From Nemertoderma westbladi (taxonomy: Eukaryota > Xenacoelomorpha > Nemertodermatida > Nemertodermatidae): a stretch of 54,810 bases of DNA. Position 1 is the first letter of the stretch. Each line of letters opens with the position of its first letter. Below are positions 24,355 to 35,231 of the stretch, one piece after another. Both the position numbers and the translations under genes were made by a program. Location: NCBI GenBank assembly GCA_032718475.1, contig JAUCBJ010000698.1, positions 1-54,810 on the forward strand. The letters run 5' to 3'. The notes beneath the pieces were generated by a model. That model was not told the DNA's origin and did no database searches. It worked only from the letters and a program-made list of their open reading frames with translations.

Positions 24355-27300
24355 ATGGCTGACACAAGGCAAACTCTGTCAGATAGTCTCCTAGAAACAA
24401 CAGCCTGTTTCTCAGATCAAAGTGTAGAGAATCCCAGACCGAGGTCTGAAACCCCTCATACTGTAAGAAGGGCAACCCCTGCAGTGGTTGTGTCAGAACC
24501 TAGGTTGGTAGAAAAGATTTCGCAATTTGCGAAGTTAGTGAAGCGCCGTTGGTCTGCCATAGGCACTCGGGCCCAAGTCAAGCGGGATCAAGAAGAAGCT
24601 ATAAAACAGCAGCAACCTCCTAGCCAAGAACCTAGTTCTCAGCGGCCCGATAGCTCCAGTAGTTCGGATACTGTTGAGCGGACGCCCGAACGCGGAGCGA
24701 AGATGGCGGATACGGTTTATGATGAGCGGCCAACCTATGAAGAATCAACCGACGCCACTTCTTCTCAAGTGGAAAGTGAGGTGGAAAGCGAAGTGGAAAG
24801 TGAGGTGGAAAGCGAAGTGGATAGCGAGGTGGAAAGCGAAGTGGAAAGCGAATTAACAGCAGCAGAGAAGCCGCGAACTAGAGACGCCATTGACATCTAT
24901 CTGTCAGACTATCAGCGATTCATAGGAGACGAAGAGTTGAGGAGACGACTGTCTGGACTTCGCCCTAATAGTGAAGGAACCAAGCTTGTGTTGGACGCAA
25001 TCGATGCGGAAATGTTAGCTGCAAACCAAGCTGAATTTGATGAAAAACTCCGCCTCGCTAGAGTCCAAGAAGAAAAGGTAAAGAAAAGACGGATAGAGGA
25101 ACAAAAGGCGGCGGCTACGGCAGAAGCAGAAGCAGAAAGAAAAGCAGCGGCGGCAGAAGTAGAAGCAGAAAGAATAGCAGCAAGGGCAGCAGCGACAGAA
25201 GCAGAAGCAGAAAGAAAAGCAGCGGCGGCAGAAGTAGAAGCAGAAAGAATAGCAGCAAGGGCAGCAGCGGCAGAAGCAGAAGCAAAAAGAAAGGCAGCGG
25301 CGGCAGAAGCAAAGGCGGAAAGGGCAGTGGCAGAAGCAGAACGGAGAGCGTCTGAGCAGACTACCCAACTGGAGTTGGAAAATCTGCAAGAGACGCAAGA
25401 CAACATAAATAAACAGTTAACTGCTAGTCAAATGCAGATGATGAGACGATCTACTCCCAAACGCCAGGGATACACATCATCGGAGGAAAGCGAAACCACC
25501 GATCCTGAAGGCGGAGGAAATAGATCTCGTCTAAGCAGGCGTAGAAAAACAGCTCACCGTCACAAATTGCCTGATTTGCCCCCAGCTGTTAGAAGACAGC
25601 TAGCTAGCTCAGACTTAGGTAGTACGGAATCCACATACCAAACTATTCAGGTCAAAAGACTCCCAACAATAGTTGATGAGCCTGAAATAATTAGGCCTGT
25701 CGTTCCAAAAGTCACACCTGTGCTAGAGACCCCTGTACTTCCTGAGCTTAACTCTAAGTTCCCTTTACACAGTACTACACTGCCTGTACCCGGTAGAACA
25801 GTCCATGAGAATATCCCTGTCCTGGAAGCTGAGAGAGAAATCAAAGATTTGTCTCCCGTCGTCCCGCGTCAGCCCGCTACAATGTTGGCGACTCCCGCTG
25901 CAGCGGTCGAGTGGGTAGAAGAGGGACGGCGGGGGATGAACCTCCTGCTCGGACAGATGCAGGAGACTGTCCACCAGCTTAAGGGAACAGTAAGGGAAGG
26001 TAGGGCCGAATTGCAGGAAGTGCAGCAAAGTATCGCGCTGGAACGCGACAAATTGGTCAACATACAAAAAGGTATACCCATACCCCCTGTAACATTGTGT
26101 CAGCCTGTTAGGTCTGAAGTATTACATGCGCAAGGTGTGGAGCCTACACGCATCTATACTGCTAGTGAAGTAGAAACTCCTATAGCAAACCCTATTGGGG
26201 GTGATTGTAGACCTGTTGTTAATGATATTCCTTATAGACCTGATAATGATCCGAGAAATTTATATACCGATAATTCGATATTAAATAACACGATGGCCCA
26301 AGAAAGCTTTACGCGTCAGATGGCTAGAACAGAAGCCCGCCAAGCGGTTAAAGTGGGAGAGATCGTCATATTCAATGGAGATGAGATGAAATGGTTACCT
26401 TTCAATGAATATTACAAAGACAGCATACAGAACTCTGTACTATCTAACGGAGAGAAACTTAGGTTCCTCATCAAGTGCTTGGAAGGACCTCCCAAGTTAA
26501 TGGCGTTAAAGTTTATTGGACATCCAGAAGGATTAAGACAAGTTTGGGATACATTAAACATCAGGTATGGTAACAAGGATAACATAGCTAAGTATTTGTA
26601 TGCAAAATTAGTAGCCCCCAGAAACTTCCTTAGTAGCGGGATTATAGAGTTTTCCGATGAGATTCAGGAAATCTGTAGACAATTGGACTGGTTAGGTAAG
26701 TCTCATGAATATCAGAGTTCCATGGTTATTGGAGCCGTAGTCTCTACTTTACCAAAAGGTGGAGTATGTACACGCTGGGACAAGAAAGTGTTGTACATGA
26801 ATGAACAACAACGACGAAGTCCTACCATGGCTGATCTCATGTCCTTCTTGGATGGTGAGGTAAAACTCATCAAGCAGTCCCGAGAGAAAACATTGGAAAA
26901 TAAGGTAAGTGAGAAACCCGCTTCTAGGAGAAGAATAACACCGGTGTGTTACACTGACGACGGCGAAAGCAGAGTTTCTCAAGAAGAGGACAGCGGGAAA
27001 GACACTGACCGCTCTTACTACGTTGACAAAACCCCAAAAGATGTAAGTAAATATAAGGCTCGAAACAACGATAGGAGAGAACAGGTTGCCAAGACCCCCC
27101 CTCAATCTCCTAACAGAATGCACCGAAGAAAACCCGAAGAAAAAACGAGAGTGCATCAAGTTACCCAAGGTAAGGTAAGTAACATAAAACCTAACTGTGC
27201 GCTGTGCGACGGGACCCACCGTTTGAGTGCGTGTGCTGAATTTCTAAAGAAATCCCTTGTAGACAGACGTACAGTTGTGTGGGACAAGCGGTTATGCTAT

Positions 27301-30300
27301 AATTGCCTCAGACCAGGACACCAACGGCGAACCTGTTACTCCGACATAAAGTGTGCAAAGTGTGGCGCGAAACATCACATCTTGTTACACAGTGAGTTCG
27401 AACGAGACAAACAGAGTCAGGTAAGTGAGCCCGAACTACATGTCCAATTCAGTGATGTAAATGACACTGATCAGGAGTCTGAGATGGAAGGATTCTATAC
27501 TGACGAATTCTCCGACGCCAACGAATCCTGTTATCTAATCAATACCGCAGTGTATCGAGCACTTACTTATGAAAAGGACACCAACAATGAGTTTCCCCCA
27601 ACTACTTTTGCCAAACAACCATCTTGGAAAGCTCCAACTTCCAATGTAGGAATCAGAGAATTTCCTGTAGTGCAGGTAAGAGTTCACGGTCTTAACAAAA
27701 GTTACATAGTGAACGCCCTCCTTGACTCCAGCAGCACAGGAACATTCATCGATCAAGAATTAGCCGAAGATATCTTTGCTGGACAACCCAAATTCCGGAC
27801 TAAATTGAATATGTCAGGAATTATGCAGGTTTGGAAATCTACCTTAACGGCAGATTACTATGTAGGTGTGTTGTCCACCCCCCAGGATAAGTTAGGAACA
27901 CAAGGTATAAGGTCGGTAAAAATGGTGGCTATAAAGAACTTCGCTACTACTCAAGCAGACCTTTATAATTGGGACGAGGATGAGAGCATCCAACATCTTG
28001 AGATACCTCGATTCCAGACAGATTATCCTGGAGTGCAAATCCTCATCGGCCAAAACGCGCACGAGGCGCTCGAAACATTAGAGAAACGGCCTGCTCAACC
28101 GCAGCCACTGCAAACCTATGCGGTAAGAACTAGAGTAGGTTGGTACTTTACTGGCCCTTCCCGCAGGACTCTCGAAGAGAGAATGCCCCAAGAACAAATA
28201 CACCAAGTACACGATTGGGAAGTGGAGAGCAGTGAGGTGGACGAACTAACTGAGGGAACACCATACTCCTCAGATAATGACGACATCTACCAACTCTTCG
28301 ATGAAGAGAACACAATCGACTTACTTACAGAAAACCAAACTTGGAAAAGTCAGGTGAACCTTTGTCAACTGATTCACCCATCGGAACCCATCGCTTACAA
28401 TGACGAACTAAACGATGAGATAGAGCGCTACAACGCTAGAACTCGGGACGAACTAGCTGTACGATTCTTTACTCAGGAACTGGTAGAGCCCAATTCATAT
28501 GATAAGGCTCTATCGATAGAAGAAGAAAGAGCCAAGCAAATCCAGGAAACAACTACACGTTTTTTAAAGGACCAAGTTAGGTATGAAATCGGCCTACCAT
28601 TTCGAAAACGAGAACCTAGATTTATAAATAACAGACCCTTGGCAGAGAAAAGAATCGCTCAATTATATCGACGCCTTACAGCTAATGCTTCAGCGAAAGA
28701 AATGTACCAAACTCAGCTGAAGAAATTTATAACAAAGGGATACGCGGAGAGAGTACCGGAAGGAACACCAGTGACTGAGAGAACGTATTATTTAACACAT
28801 CATTACGTTCCCAAACCCGGTAAACCCCATGAAGTACGAGTCGTATTTGATGGCTCTGCTCTATATATGGGCCAATCCCTCAATTCCGAGTTGTTACCAG
28901 GACCCAACTTACTCCAATCTTTGTTGGGAATACTACTAAGATTAAGACAATATTCCATCGCGTTCGCCTCTGATATCGAAGGAATGTTCTTACAAGTCAA
29001 GGCGCTGGATAGAGATAGAGACAGCCTGAGATTTCTGTGGTGGCCTGAAGGAGACCTCAACCAGAAACCGGTAGAGTACTGGATGACCATCCAGGCTTTT
29101 GGGATCATATCAAGCCCTTCCAACGCCTGCTCCGTGGTGCGAACCACTGCGAATGACAACCGAGACTCCTTCTCCAAAGAAGTGATAGACAACATAAAAC
29201 GCAATATATACATGGACGACAATTTAAGGTCCCTTCCATCAGTAGAAGAAGCCATAGCTGTCGCGAAAGGAACGGTAGAGTGTTTGAAAAGAGGTGGATT
29301 TCGACTGACGAAATTCACTAGCAACTCCCGTGAGTTTCTGGAAGCCATACCGGTAGAGGATCGCGGAGCGAAAGACCTAGACTTAATAAAGGACGATCTT
29401 CCTGAAACCAAGACGCTAGGCTTGAAGTGGGACACTGAAAGAGACATCCTGTTTTTTCAGTTGAAACAGCGAGATAATCCAGTTCGGACCAAACGGATTT
29501 GTTTAAGTATCCTGAGCACTTATTTCGACCCATTGGGATTTATTAGCCCAGTTATATTGATTGCTCGGAGTTTAGTACAACAGATGTGGCTTGAAAACCA
29601 CTCATGGGACGATCCGCTTAAGGGAGAATTGTTGAAGAAATGGATGAAATGGGAAGATTCTCTACCTGCCATCGAGAACTTTATAATTTCCCGTGCATAT
29701 TTTGGCCATGTTCTTCCTACGTATTCCTATCAACTCCATGTGTTTGGAGACGCCAGCGACATGGGAATAGGTATAGTAGCATATCTGCGAGTCGAAACTC
29801 CGGATGGAATCAAGGTCGCCTTGGTTACCTCTAAGGCATTGATTAACAACAAGTTAAAGGTTCCTCGAGCGGAGTTAAAGGCGGCTTTATACGCTACAGC
29901 CATCGGCCGGAACGTAACGGAACAAATCGACTATCCACTGGAGAAAACGGTTTATTGGACCGACGCTTTACTCGTGTTGGAGTATCTCACCAATGAAGTC
30001 TGTCAGTTTAGCGTTTTTGTTACTAACCGAGTAGCTATTATTCTTAGTCGCACAAAGATAGATCAATGGAGACACTGCCCTGGTACGATTAATCCAGCCG
30101 ATATCGCCTCCAGGGGAGCAACTCCACAGGAACTGATAGATACTCCAGATTGGTTGGGTGGACCCGACTTCCTGAGCAAGGAAGAGGATGAATGGCCTCC
30201 TCACCTTACTACGGCAGAGATTGGACAAGCCAGGGGAGCGGAGACAGTCAAACCTAAAACCCGGGCGAGTAAATCGAAGTTATTTAAACCGACTATCGAT

Positions 30301-30375
30301 CTATCTGTATTACATACTTCCGGGAATGATGTTTCGGATCCACAATCCCTCAACACAAATAAGTGTGGAAATTAG
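24355..30375 (+). CDS. BEL/Pao Gag-protease-RT-RNase H polyprotein (element A)
   Basis: The 2006-residue frame starts MADTRQTLSDSLLE, a start shared with element B. Residues 140-165 are a VESE repeat. Residues 230-345 are an Ala/Glu/Arg-rich coiled coil with a 25-residue internal duplication. Residues 647-870 (MAQESFTRQ..., FNGDEMKWLPFNEYY) are the Pao-type Gag domain. Three Cys/His knuckles lie at about 948-1010 (CALCDGTHRLSAC, CYNCLRPGHQRRTC, CAKCGAKHHILLH). The aspartic protease site is at 1124-1126 but reads DSS, not DSG. RT begins near 1483 (YVPKPGKPHEVRVVFDG) with YMDD at 1619-1622. RNase H has its first aspartate in FGDASD at 1799 and ends with NPADIASRG. The frame stops at 30375, before integrase, which lies in the next frame. 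No stop occurs inside, so Gag and RT could still be made. Expression would come from the LTR, and the products would act in cytoplasmic particles. Confidence 0.92.
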   Translation: MADTRQTLSDSLLETTACFSDQSVENPRPRSETPHTVRRATPAVVVSEPRLVEKISQFAKLVKRRWSAIGTRAQVKRDQEEAIKQQQPPSQEPSSQRPDSSSSSDTVERTPERGAKMADTVYDERPTYEESTDATSSQVESEVESEVESEVESEVDSEVESEVESELTAAEKPRTRDAIDIYLSDYQRFIGDEELRRRLSGLRPNSEGTKLVLDAIDAEMLAANQAEFDEKLRLARVQEEKVKKRRIEEQKAAATAEAEAERKAAAAEVEAERIAARAAATEAEAERKAAAAEVEAERIAARAAAAEAEAKRKAAAAEAKAERAVAEAERRASEQTTQLELENLQETQDNINKQLTASQMQMMRRSTPKRQGYTSSEESETTDPEGGGNRSRLSRRRKTAHRHKLPDLPPAVRRQLASSDLGSTESTYQTIQVKRLPTIVDEPEIIRPVVPKVTPVLETPVLPELNSKFPLHSTTLPVPGRTVHENIPVLEAEREIKDLSPVVPRQPATMLATPAAAVEWVEEGRRGMNLLLGQMQETVHQLKGTVREGRAELQEVQQSIALERDKLVNIQKGIPIPPVTLCQPVRSEVLHAQGVEPTRIYTASEVETPIANPIGGDCRPVVNDIPYRPDNDPRNLYTDNSILNNTMAQESFTRQMARTEARQAVKVGEIVIFNGDEMKWLPFNEYYKDSIQNSVLSNGEKLRFLIKCLEGPPKLMALKFIGHPEGLRQVWDTLNIRYGNKDNIAKYLYAKLVAPRNFLSSGIIEFSDEIQEICRQLDWLGKSHEYQSSMVIGAVVSTLPKGGVCTRWDKKVLYMNEQQRRSPTMADLMSFLDGEVKLIKQSREKTLENKVSEKPASRRRITPVCYTDDGESRVSQEEDSGKDTDRSYYVDKTPKDVSKYKARNNDRREQVAKTPPQSPNRMHRRKPEEKTRVHQVTQGKVSNIKPNCALCDGTHRLSACAEFLKKSLVDRRTVVWDKRLCYNCLRPGHQRRTCYSDIKCAKCGAKHHILLHSEFERDKQSQVSEPELHVQFSDVNDTDQESEMEGFYTDEFSDANESCYLINTAVYRALTYEKDTNNEFPPTTFAKQPSWKAPTSNVGIREFPVVQVRVHGLNKSYIVNALLDSSSTGTFIDQELAEDIFAGQPKFRTKLNMSGIMQVWKSTLTADYYVGVLSTPQDKLGTQGIRSVKMVAIKNFATTQADLYNWDEDESIQHLEIPRFQTDYPGVQILIGQNAHEALETLEKRPAQPQPLQTYAVRTRVGWYFTGPSRRTLEERMPQEQIHQVHDWEVESSEVDELTEGTPYSSDNDDIYQLFDEENTIDLLTENQTWKSQVNLCQLIHPSEPIAYNDELNDEIERYNARTRDELAVRFFTQELVEPNSYDKALSIEEERAKQIQETTTRFLKDQVRYEIGLPFRKREPRFINNRPLAEKRIAQLYRRLTANASAKEMYQTQLKKFITKGYAERVPEGTPVTERTYYLTHHYVPKPGKPHEVRVVFDGSALYMGQSLNSELLPGPNLLQSLLGILLRLRQYSIAFASDIEGMFLQVKALDRDRDSLRFLWWPEGDLNQKPVEYWMTIQAFGIISSPSNACSVVRTTANDNRDSFSKEVIDNIKRNIYMDDNLRSLPSVEEAIAVAKGTVECLKRGGFRLTKFTSNSREFLEAIPVEDRGAKDLDLIKDDLPETKTLGLKWDTERDILFFQLKQRDNPVRTKRICLSILSTYFDPLGFISPVILIARSLVQQMWLENHSWDDPLKGELLKKWMKWEDSLPAIENFIISRAYFGHVLPTYSYQLHVFGDASDMGIGIVAYLRVETPDGIKVALVTSKALINNKLKVPRAELKAALYATAIGRNVTEQIDYPLEKTVYWTDALLVLEYLTNEVCQFSVFVTNRVAIILSRTKIDQWRHCPGTINPADIASRGATPQELIDTPDWLGGPDFLSKEEDEWPPHLTTAEIGQARGAETVKPKTRASKSKLFKPTIDLSVLHTSGNDVSDPQSLNTNKCGN

Positions 30376-32089
30376 AGATAGAGATTGGAAATCTGGAATA
30401 CCAGACGTCTCGCAAGGAATCTCACCCATGCTGCAGAGAGCAATGCATCATTACAGTTCCTGGAATCGGCTCTGTAAAGCCGTCACATATTTAAGACGAT
30501 GTTTTCATCATCACTACTCCAGGACGAAGACCACTAGTGATCACGCTCCATTGACATCTGCACAAGTTCATGTTATTAAGAATTTACCCAAATATAAGAT
30601 ATCTGATCGTTTTCTAAAAGAGAAAATTAGTCACCAGGAGTATGAAGAAACAAATAAACAGATACTGAGACTCCTGCAATGCTATGAGGATTCCGAAAGG
30701 TACTTCCTGTTGTTGAGAAATCCACAGATGCGCTTAAGGGATCGATTCTCGAGCACAATGATAGATGGGTTAATACGTGTTGGAGGAAGACTCACCAGCG
30801 CGCCCTTATCCTTTGACACCAAATTCCCCATACTTATTAGAAATCTTGAAGTACAAATCAAGATGATTGTAGACGTTCACGGTAAACTTTATCATGCTGG
30901 GAGAGAACGAATTCTTAGCGAAATTCGAACTCGCTATTATTTTGATAAACCCCGTAGAGCTCTGAACCAAGTTCTTAGGAACTGCATACCCTGTAGGAAA
31001 GCATTCAGTAGGCCTTTAACACAGCGACAGGCAGAATTACCTAGGGAACGAGTAAGCTTCTATTAACCACCTTTTACTAATACTGGTGTAGATTTATTTG
31101 GCCCTATTGAAGTATATCGTGCGAGGACTATAGTCAAGAGATGGTGTGTCATCTTTGTGTGCATGACTTGTAGAGCCATCCATCTCGATATGGTGAACGA
31201 TCTATCTACTAACAGCTTCGTCTTAAGTTTACGACGACAGATCGCTCGCTTCGGGACGAGTAATACCATGAGATCGGATAAAGGAACGAACTTCATAGGT
31301 GCCAACAACGAGATACAGGCTTACGTGAAGGACTGGAACCAAAGACAGGTGGACGACCAGCTAAGGATAACAGCGTCTAGCTGGACCTTCAACGCTGCCG
31401 ACGCCCCTTGGTGGGGAGGAAGTTGGGAGAGATTAATTCGAAGTGTCAAAACCGCATTTCACTTTATAGTGCCATGCCGCGCGTATCTCACCGACGAACT
31501 TTTGCGGACGTTAATGGAGGAAATCGCTGCCTATCTCAACGAGAGACCGCTTATGCCAGTCTCATCGAGTCCCGATTCCCTGGAAGCGCTAACACCCGCG
31601 CACTTCCTACTGAAGAAACCTGTAGCCATGCTCCCACGATCGGAGATTGCCGACGGAGACGAATACTGCCGTCGAACTTGGCAACTTATGCAGTTGCTAT
31701 CCCGTCGTTTCGCTGACCATTTCGAGAAACATTATCTGCCCACGCTACAACTTCGAACTAAGTGGTTTGCGTAGCAAGAAAACGTCAGCGCCGGAGATAT
31801 GGTGCTTATTGTAGATCCAGACCTCCCACGTAAACGGTGGCAGACAGGTCGTATCATCGAGACACACATTTCAGATGATGGTTTAGTACGCTCAGTAGAA
31901 CTCATCGTCATGCGGCGTAACTTCAAGAAGCCAGGCATCATCTTTGAGACGCAACAACTCAATCGCCCAGTTGGTCGTTTATGTTTACTGGAAAGAGACA
32001 GAGAACTCTCCGGGAACTATGGAAAGCAAGACACTCTTCCCACGACCACCTCCCTAATTCCTCAAACATCTAGGGACTCCCTAACGTGA
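30188..32089 (+). pseudogene. BEL/Pao integrase region of element A, frame-shifted with two stops
   Basis: This frame overlaps the end of the preceding one and carries the pol spacer (HHYSSWNRLCKAVTYLRRCF) and integrase. The zinc-binding part shows HGKLYHAG and NCIPCRKAF (H-H-C-C). A TAA at 31064-31066 interrupts it just before the catalytic core. The core then reads TGVDLFGPI, CRAIHLD, RSDKGTNFIGA and GGSWERLIRSVK, giving the D, D and E residues. A second stop, TAG at 31772-31774, separates the core from the C-terminal part (SAGDMVLIVDPDLPRKRW), which ends at 32089. Pol of this superfamily is normally one frame, so the shift and stops look like lesions. A programmed shift before integrase is a less likely alternative. 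Confidence 0.88.
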
Positions 32090-33712
32090 TACGTCTGGAG
32101 TGGGTGTATGACTATATTGTTTTATCTATTTTGTTATATTTTTATATGCGAACTTTATTATGTACTTTATTATAATCGTTTTTATTCAATTTTATTTAGT
32201 AGAATGTTATTTTAGTGATTATTTAGTAGATTAGTGCAATATATTAGTGTTTATTACGTACGTAATTACTTATAATATATATTTAGTGCGACGGCGAGAA
32301 ATAATTTTTTCTCTTTCCTTACTGTCCGTATCATATTATAAATACGTGACTACAGTAAGATGAAATGTCCGTACTTATTAAAGTACAATAAAGCCACTAC
32401 TATATTCAAGTATTATTGGTAGGCAGAGTATTAGGAATGCAAAGTTCAGATCCTCGTGTCTCGGCTAAGACAAGCTCTGGGTAGACCTTGGAAACGACTT
32501 GCCTCTTCACACTGACATTGCTTCGTGCGATATTGCTCTTCTACCTTATATTAAATAATACATATAGTAGCGTGATGTCCCTCTAACAGTAGCGTAAAAC
32601 GCGAATAAATCTGTTAAACCTTTTGACCATCTGTAATTCTAGTCAATTAAGATATCGCGGCACCCACCGATATACTTGAAAGACAAATTTTAGAATCAAT
32701 GGTTAACGTCCCCAGACAAGTTCTGGAATAAATCGGTGCCCATCTTAAATATTAATTTAATATTTATTAAAATCTGTAAAATTCAGATCCGTTAACAATT
32801 CTAGTCGATTAAGATATCGTAGCACTTCCCGATACTCTTAAAAGACAAAATTCATAGAATTAAGGATCCTATGTCCCCAGACCTGCTCTGGAATCAAATT
32901 GTCTCAATTTTAACATCAAATAATAAAATTCACGGGAATAAATTTAAATTCATATTTTTAAATGAATTTCATAAATTGTCATTTTGTACAATTTATAACA
33001 TTCCCAAAATCCCGTTAATTAATAGATCATGGGAGCGGAGATTCATCCTGTTGAGTGTATTAGAGTGCGAGAATCTCCAACATATAGTCAATAGCCGATA
33101 AAATTAACAAAATCATGCATAAAGAGGATATTGACAATTAAAGAATTATTATTAAATAGCATCCCAGATCTGTATGCATGAGAATTACCCTAATTCTACC
33201 GCTAGCATTCCATAATGTCACCATGGCAACACCCACGCTAGAATTAGAAGCAAGTTAAAAGAACAATAGAAAGCTTGTCCCATTGCATAGCATAGAGAAC
33301 ATAGCACACTGTTAGTATCCAAGGATACACAGTAATAAAGTGACATTCTGGAAGGCACTGACTAACGGACAAATGGCCTGTGTGTGTGCAGTTGTTGACA
33401 GTTGTGTGGAATTTGTGCATTTATAGGTGAATGTTACTGCTAAAGTATGTTTACAGTAGCTAGTCGCAATTGTAAAAATAGCCCAACTCTCCTATAGAAA
33501 GAACCTAAGTGGATCCAAGCCTTTGGGACGGACAGTGGAGTGACTTGTGCCGGTTATCGTTGTCGTGCTGTTGCTACATGTTGGCGTAAACACCGCGACG
33601 ACGGTACATTGGCGCTGAGAATCCCACTGTCCGGGGGCAAAGAAAAGTAGGCAGCGACGCCCGCTCGCCTAAATACAAACTTATTTGATATTAATAAACT
33701 CAGATAGCAGAT
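32090..33712 (+). other. Post-pol spacer of element A
   Basis: AT-rich DNA without a long frame. A segment starting attctagtcaattaagatat (about 32636-32740) is repeated with changes at about 32800-32906, both running through a gtccccaga stretch. The end of the spacer (33500-33700) is more GC-rich and precedes the extra frame. A splice acceptor for a subgenomic RNA could lie here (gatagcag just before the ATG at 33713), but the pyrimidine tract is weak. Confidence 0.5.
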
Positions 33713-35137
33713 ATGACGGAGTTAATAGAAGATGATCTTGGTATTAGGGAGCGATATACTCTACCTTTACAAGCATTTGTGGATAGCTTAATACGCGGTG
33801 AAGCCGATCCAACCATTATGGAGGACGATGGTCGTTATATCGAACCGCCGATGTCCCAAGAGCAACTTGCGCGTGAATTGGACTATCGAAAATCCACCGC
33901 TCGCTATACGCATCGTAATAGTACGTATATGGACTTCCTAACTACCGGCCATCCTATCGATTTACATGATACGGACGATGTAGACACCGAAAGGGAAATG
34001 GTTCTATTTAAATATCATACCCAGCGGAGTCGGAACGATAAACCGAGAATAGATCACGAAAATTCTATTCGTAACAGACTGGGAAGACGAACCAATATGC
34101 CTAGAATCTGAGGAGATTCAGCCTATCGCGCCCGGAACAGCGACAACGATTACATCCTAGAATGGTATCAAGGTCCACAGTGTCTCACTGCGTACAATTA
34201 TCGCCATGCCAACTATGTTTCTCGGCAACGTTGTCGGTTATGCGCATCGAGAGACCATGTTATGCCCATGGACACAAACGTCCGCTGTTCCTATTTCCAC
34301 GAACAACCGGTGATGGAAATTTATTGTGCGTATTGCAGACTCAATAACTTGCACATTTTTGCGGTTTGCCCTCAATTTATGACTCAATGTCACCATTGTC
34401 AACTAAAGGGACACGCCAGTTTCGATTGCCCTTTTAATCACGATTTGGAAAGCGTAGTTGAAATGATCACACTACGTTACATCAGAGCTTGGGAAGCGAA
34501 CGCTGATTTACATTGTGATTCGCGCCATCGTTATTATCCTGGACGCGCTTACGAAGGAATTTATGCGTTCCATCCTTATCTATTCGCTTCTGTCGAACAG
34601 AAATCACGCATATCGAGTTACGAACTACTGAAGCGCGTCGGAGAATATATTTCAACTAAATTCGTACGCAAATTTCTCAGGAGTGTTAATCCTAGCAACC
34701 TTCATTCCTATAACTTAATCAATTATATCCGTCAGGATCCGGACTATGGAGACTTGTTTGTTAACTCACACCCCGAGTTACAGGAAGTACATCGACGGCC
34801 TTACGAATACCGAGCCCGCGAACGCGAGTTGGAAAGGACCATTAAACCCCGGAGGTTTCTAACTGCCTATGGTCCACCCACGGCCCTCGTTCAGACCACT
34901 CGTAAAGGACCCGTAAGAGCGGCTGTCTTGAAACGAGCTCTCAAAGCCGCTAGACCCCTCTCCCCGGACGTTGATGTCAATCAACCCGGTACTTCGACTG
35001 GCGGATACACCGACCATAATCCTACACCCTCTGATGCAATCATATTGCACCCTTCACCCAGGAGTTATAGCCCTCCTTGTAAAGTGGCTCGCCCCAAAGA
35101 GAAAAGGACTCTGGTTAGCTTTAAAAAACTGCGTTAA
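33713..35137 (+). pseudogene. Unrecognised zinc-knuckle ORF downstream of pol (element A), one in-frame TGA
   Basis: I do not recognise this protein. A single frame of 474 codons is interrupted only by TGA at 34109-34111 (codon 133), which could be a CpG-decay product of CGA. The N-terminal part is acidic (TELIEDDLGIRERYTLPLQA). The centre has two Cys/His knuckles: C205-x2-C208-x5-H214-x4-C219 and C226-x2-C229-x4-H234-x4-C239 (CHHCQLKGHASFDC). A looser cluster lies at C174, C177, H182 and C192. Tyr/Arg-rich helices follow, then a basic tail (TRKGPVRAAVLKRALKAA) and a Pro/Ser-rich end. There is no signal peptide or membrane helix, so it is not a normal env, although it occupies the env position. 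It ends 94 bases before the 3' LTR, inside the element boundaries. A nucleic-acid-binding accessory or second Gag-like protein is the best guess. Confidence 0.65.
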
Positions 35138-35221
35138 CGCCGTCCGTAACTAACTGTTTAGAGTATTTACGTATATTAGAAACTGTGATTTTGTATATTT
35201 TATAGACTCAAATCCCATTTT

Positions 35222-35231
35222 CTGGGAGCGG
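35222..35231 (+). promoter_or_regulatory. Probable polypurine tract
   Basis: The sequence ctgggagcgg sits directly before the 3' LTR start TGTAAAAGC. A purine-rich run at this spot is where plus-strand DNA synthesis is primed in LTR elements. It is short and interrupted by one pyrimidine. Confidence 0.55.

Noticed and set aside
24912-25406. Long minus-strand frames opposite the Ala-rich part of Gag (also 51381-51796)
   Set aside because: Shadows of the repetitive GCA/GAA codons on the plus strand. The products are low-complexity Ser/Ala/Phe/Leu-rich with no independent signal.
28803-29447. A 214-codon minus-strand frame inside RT
   Set aside because: It lies wholly antisense to conserved RT motifs and has no domain of its own.
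33713-35137. An env gene in element A
   Set aside because: The position fits but there is no signal peptide, furin-like site or membrane anchor, and the protein has nucleic-acid-type zinc knuckles.
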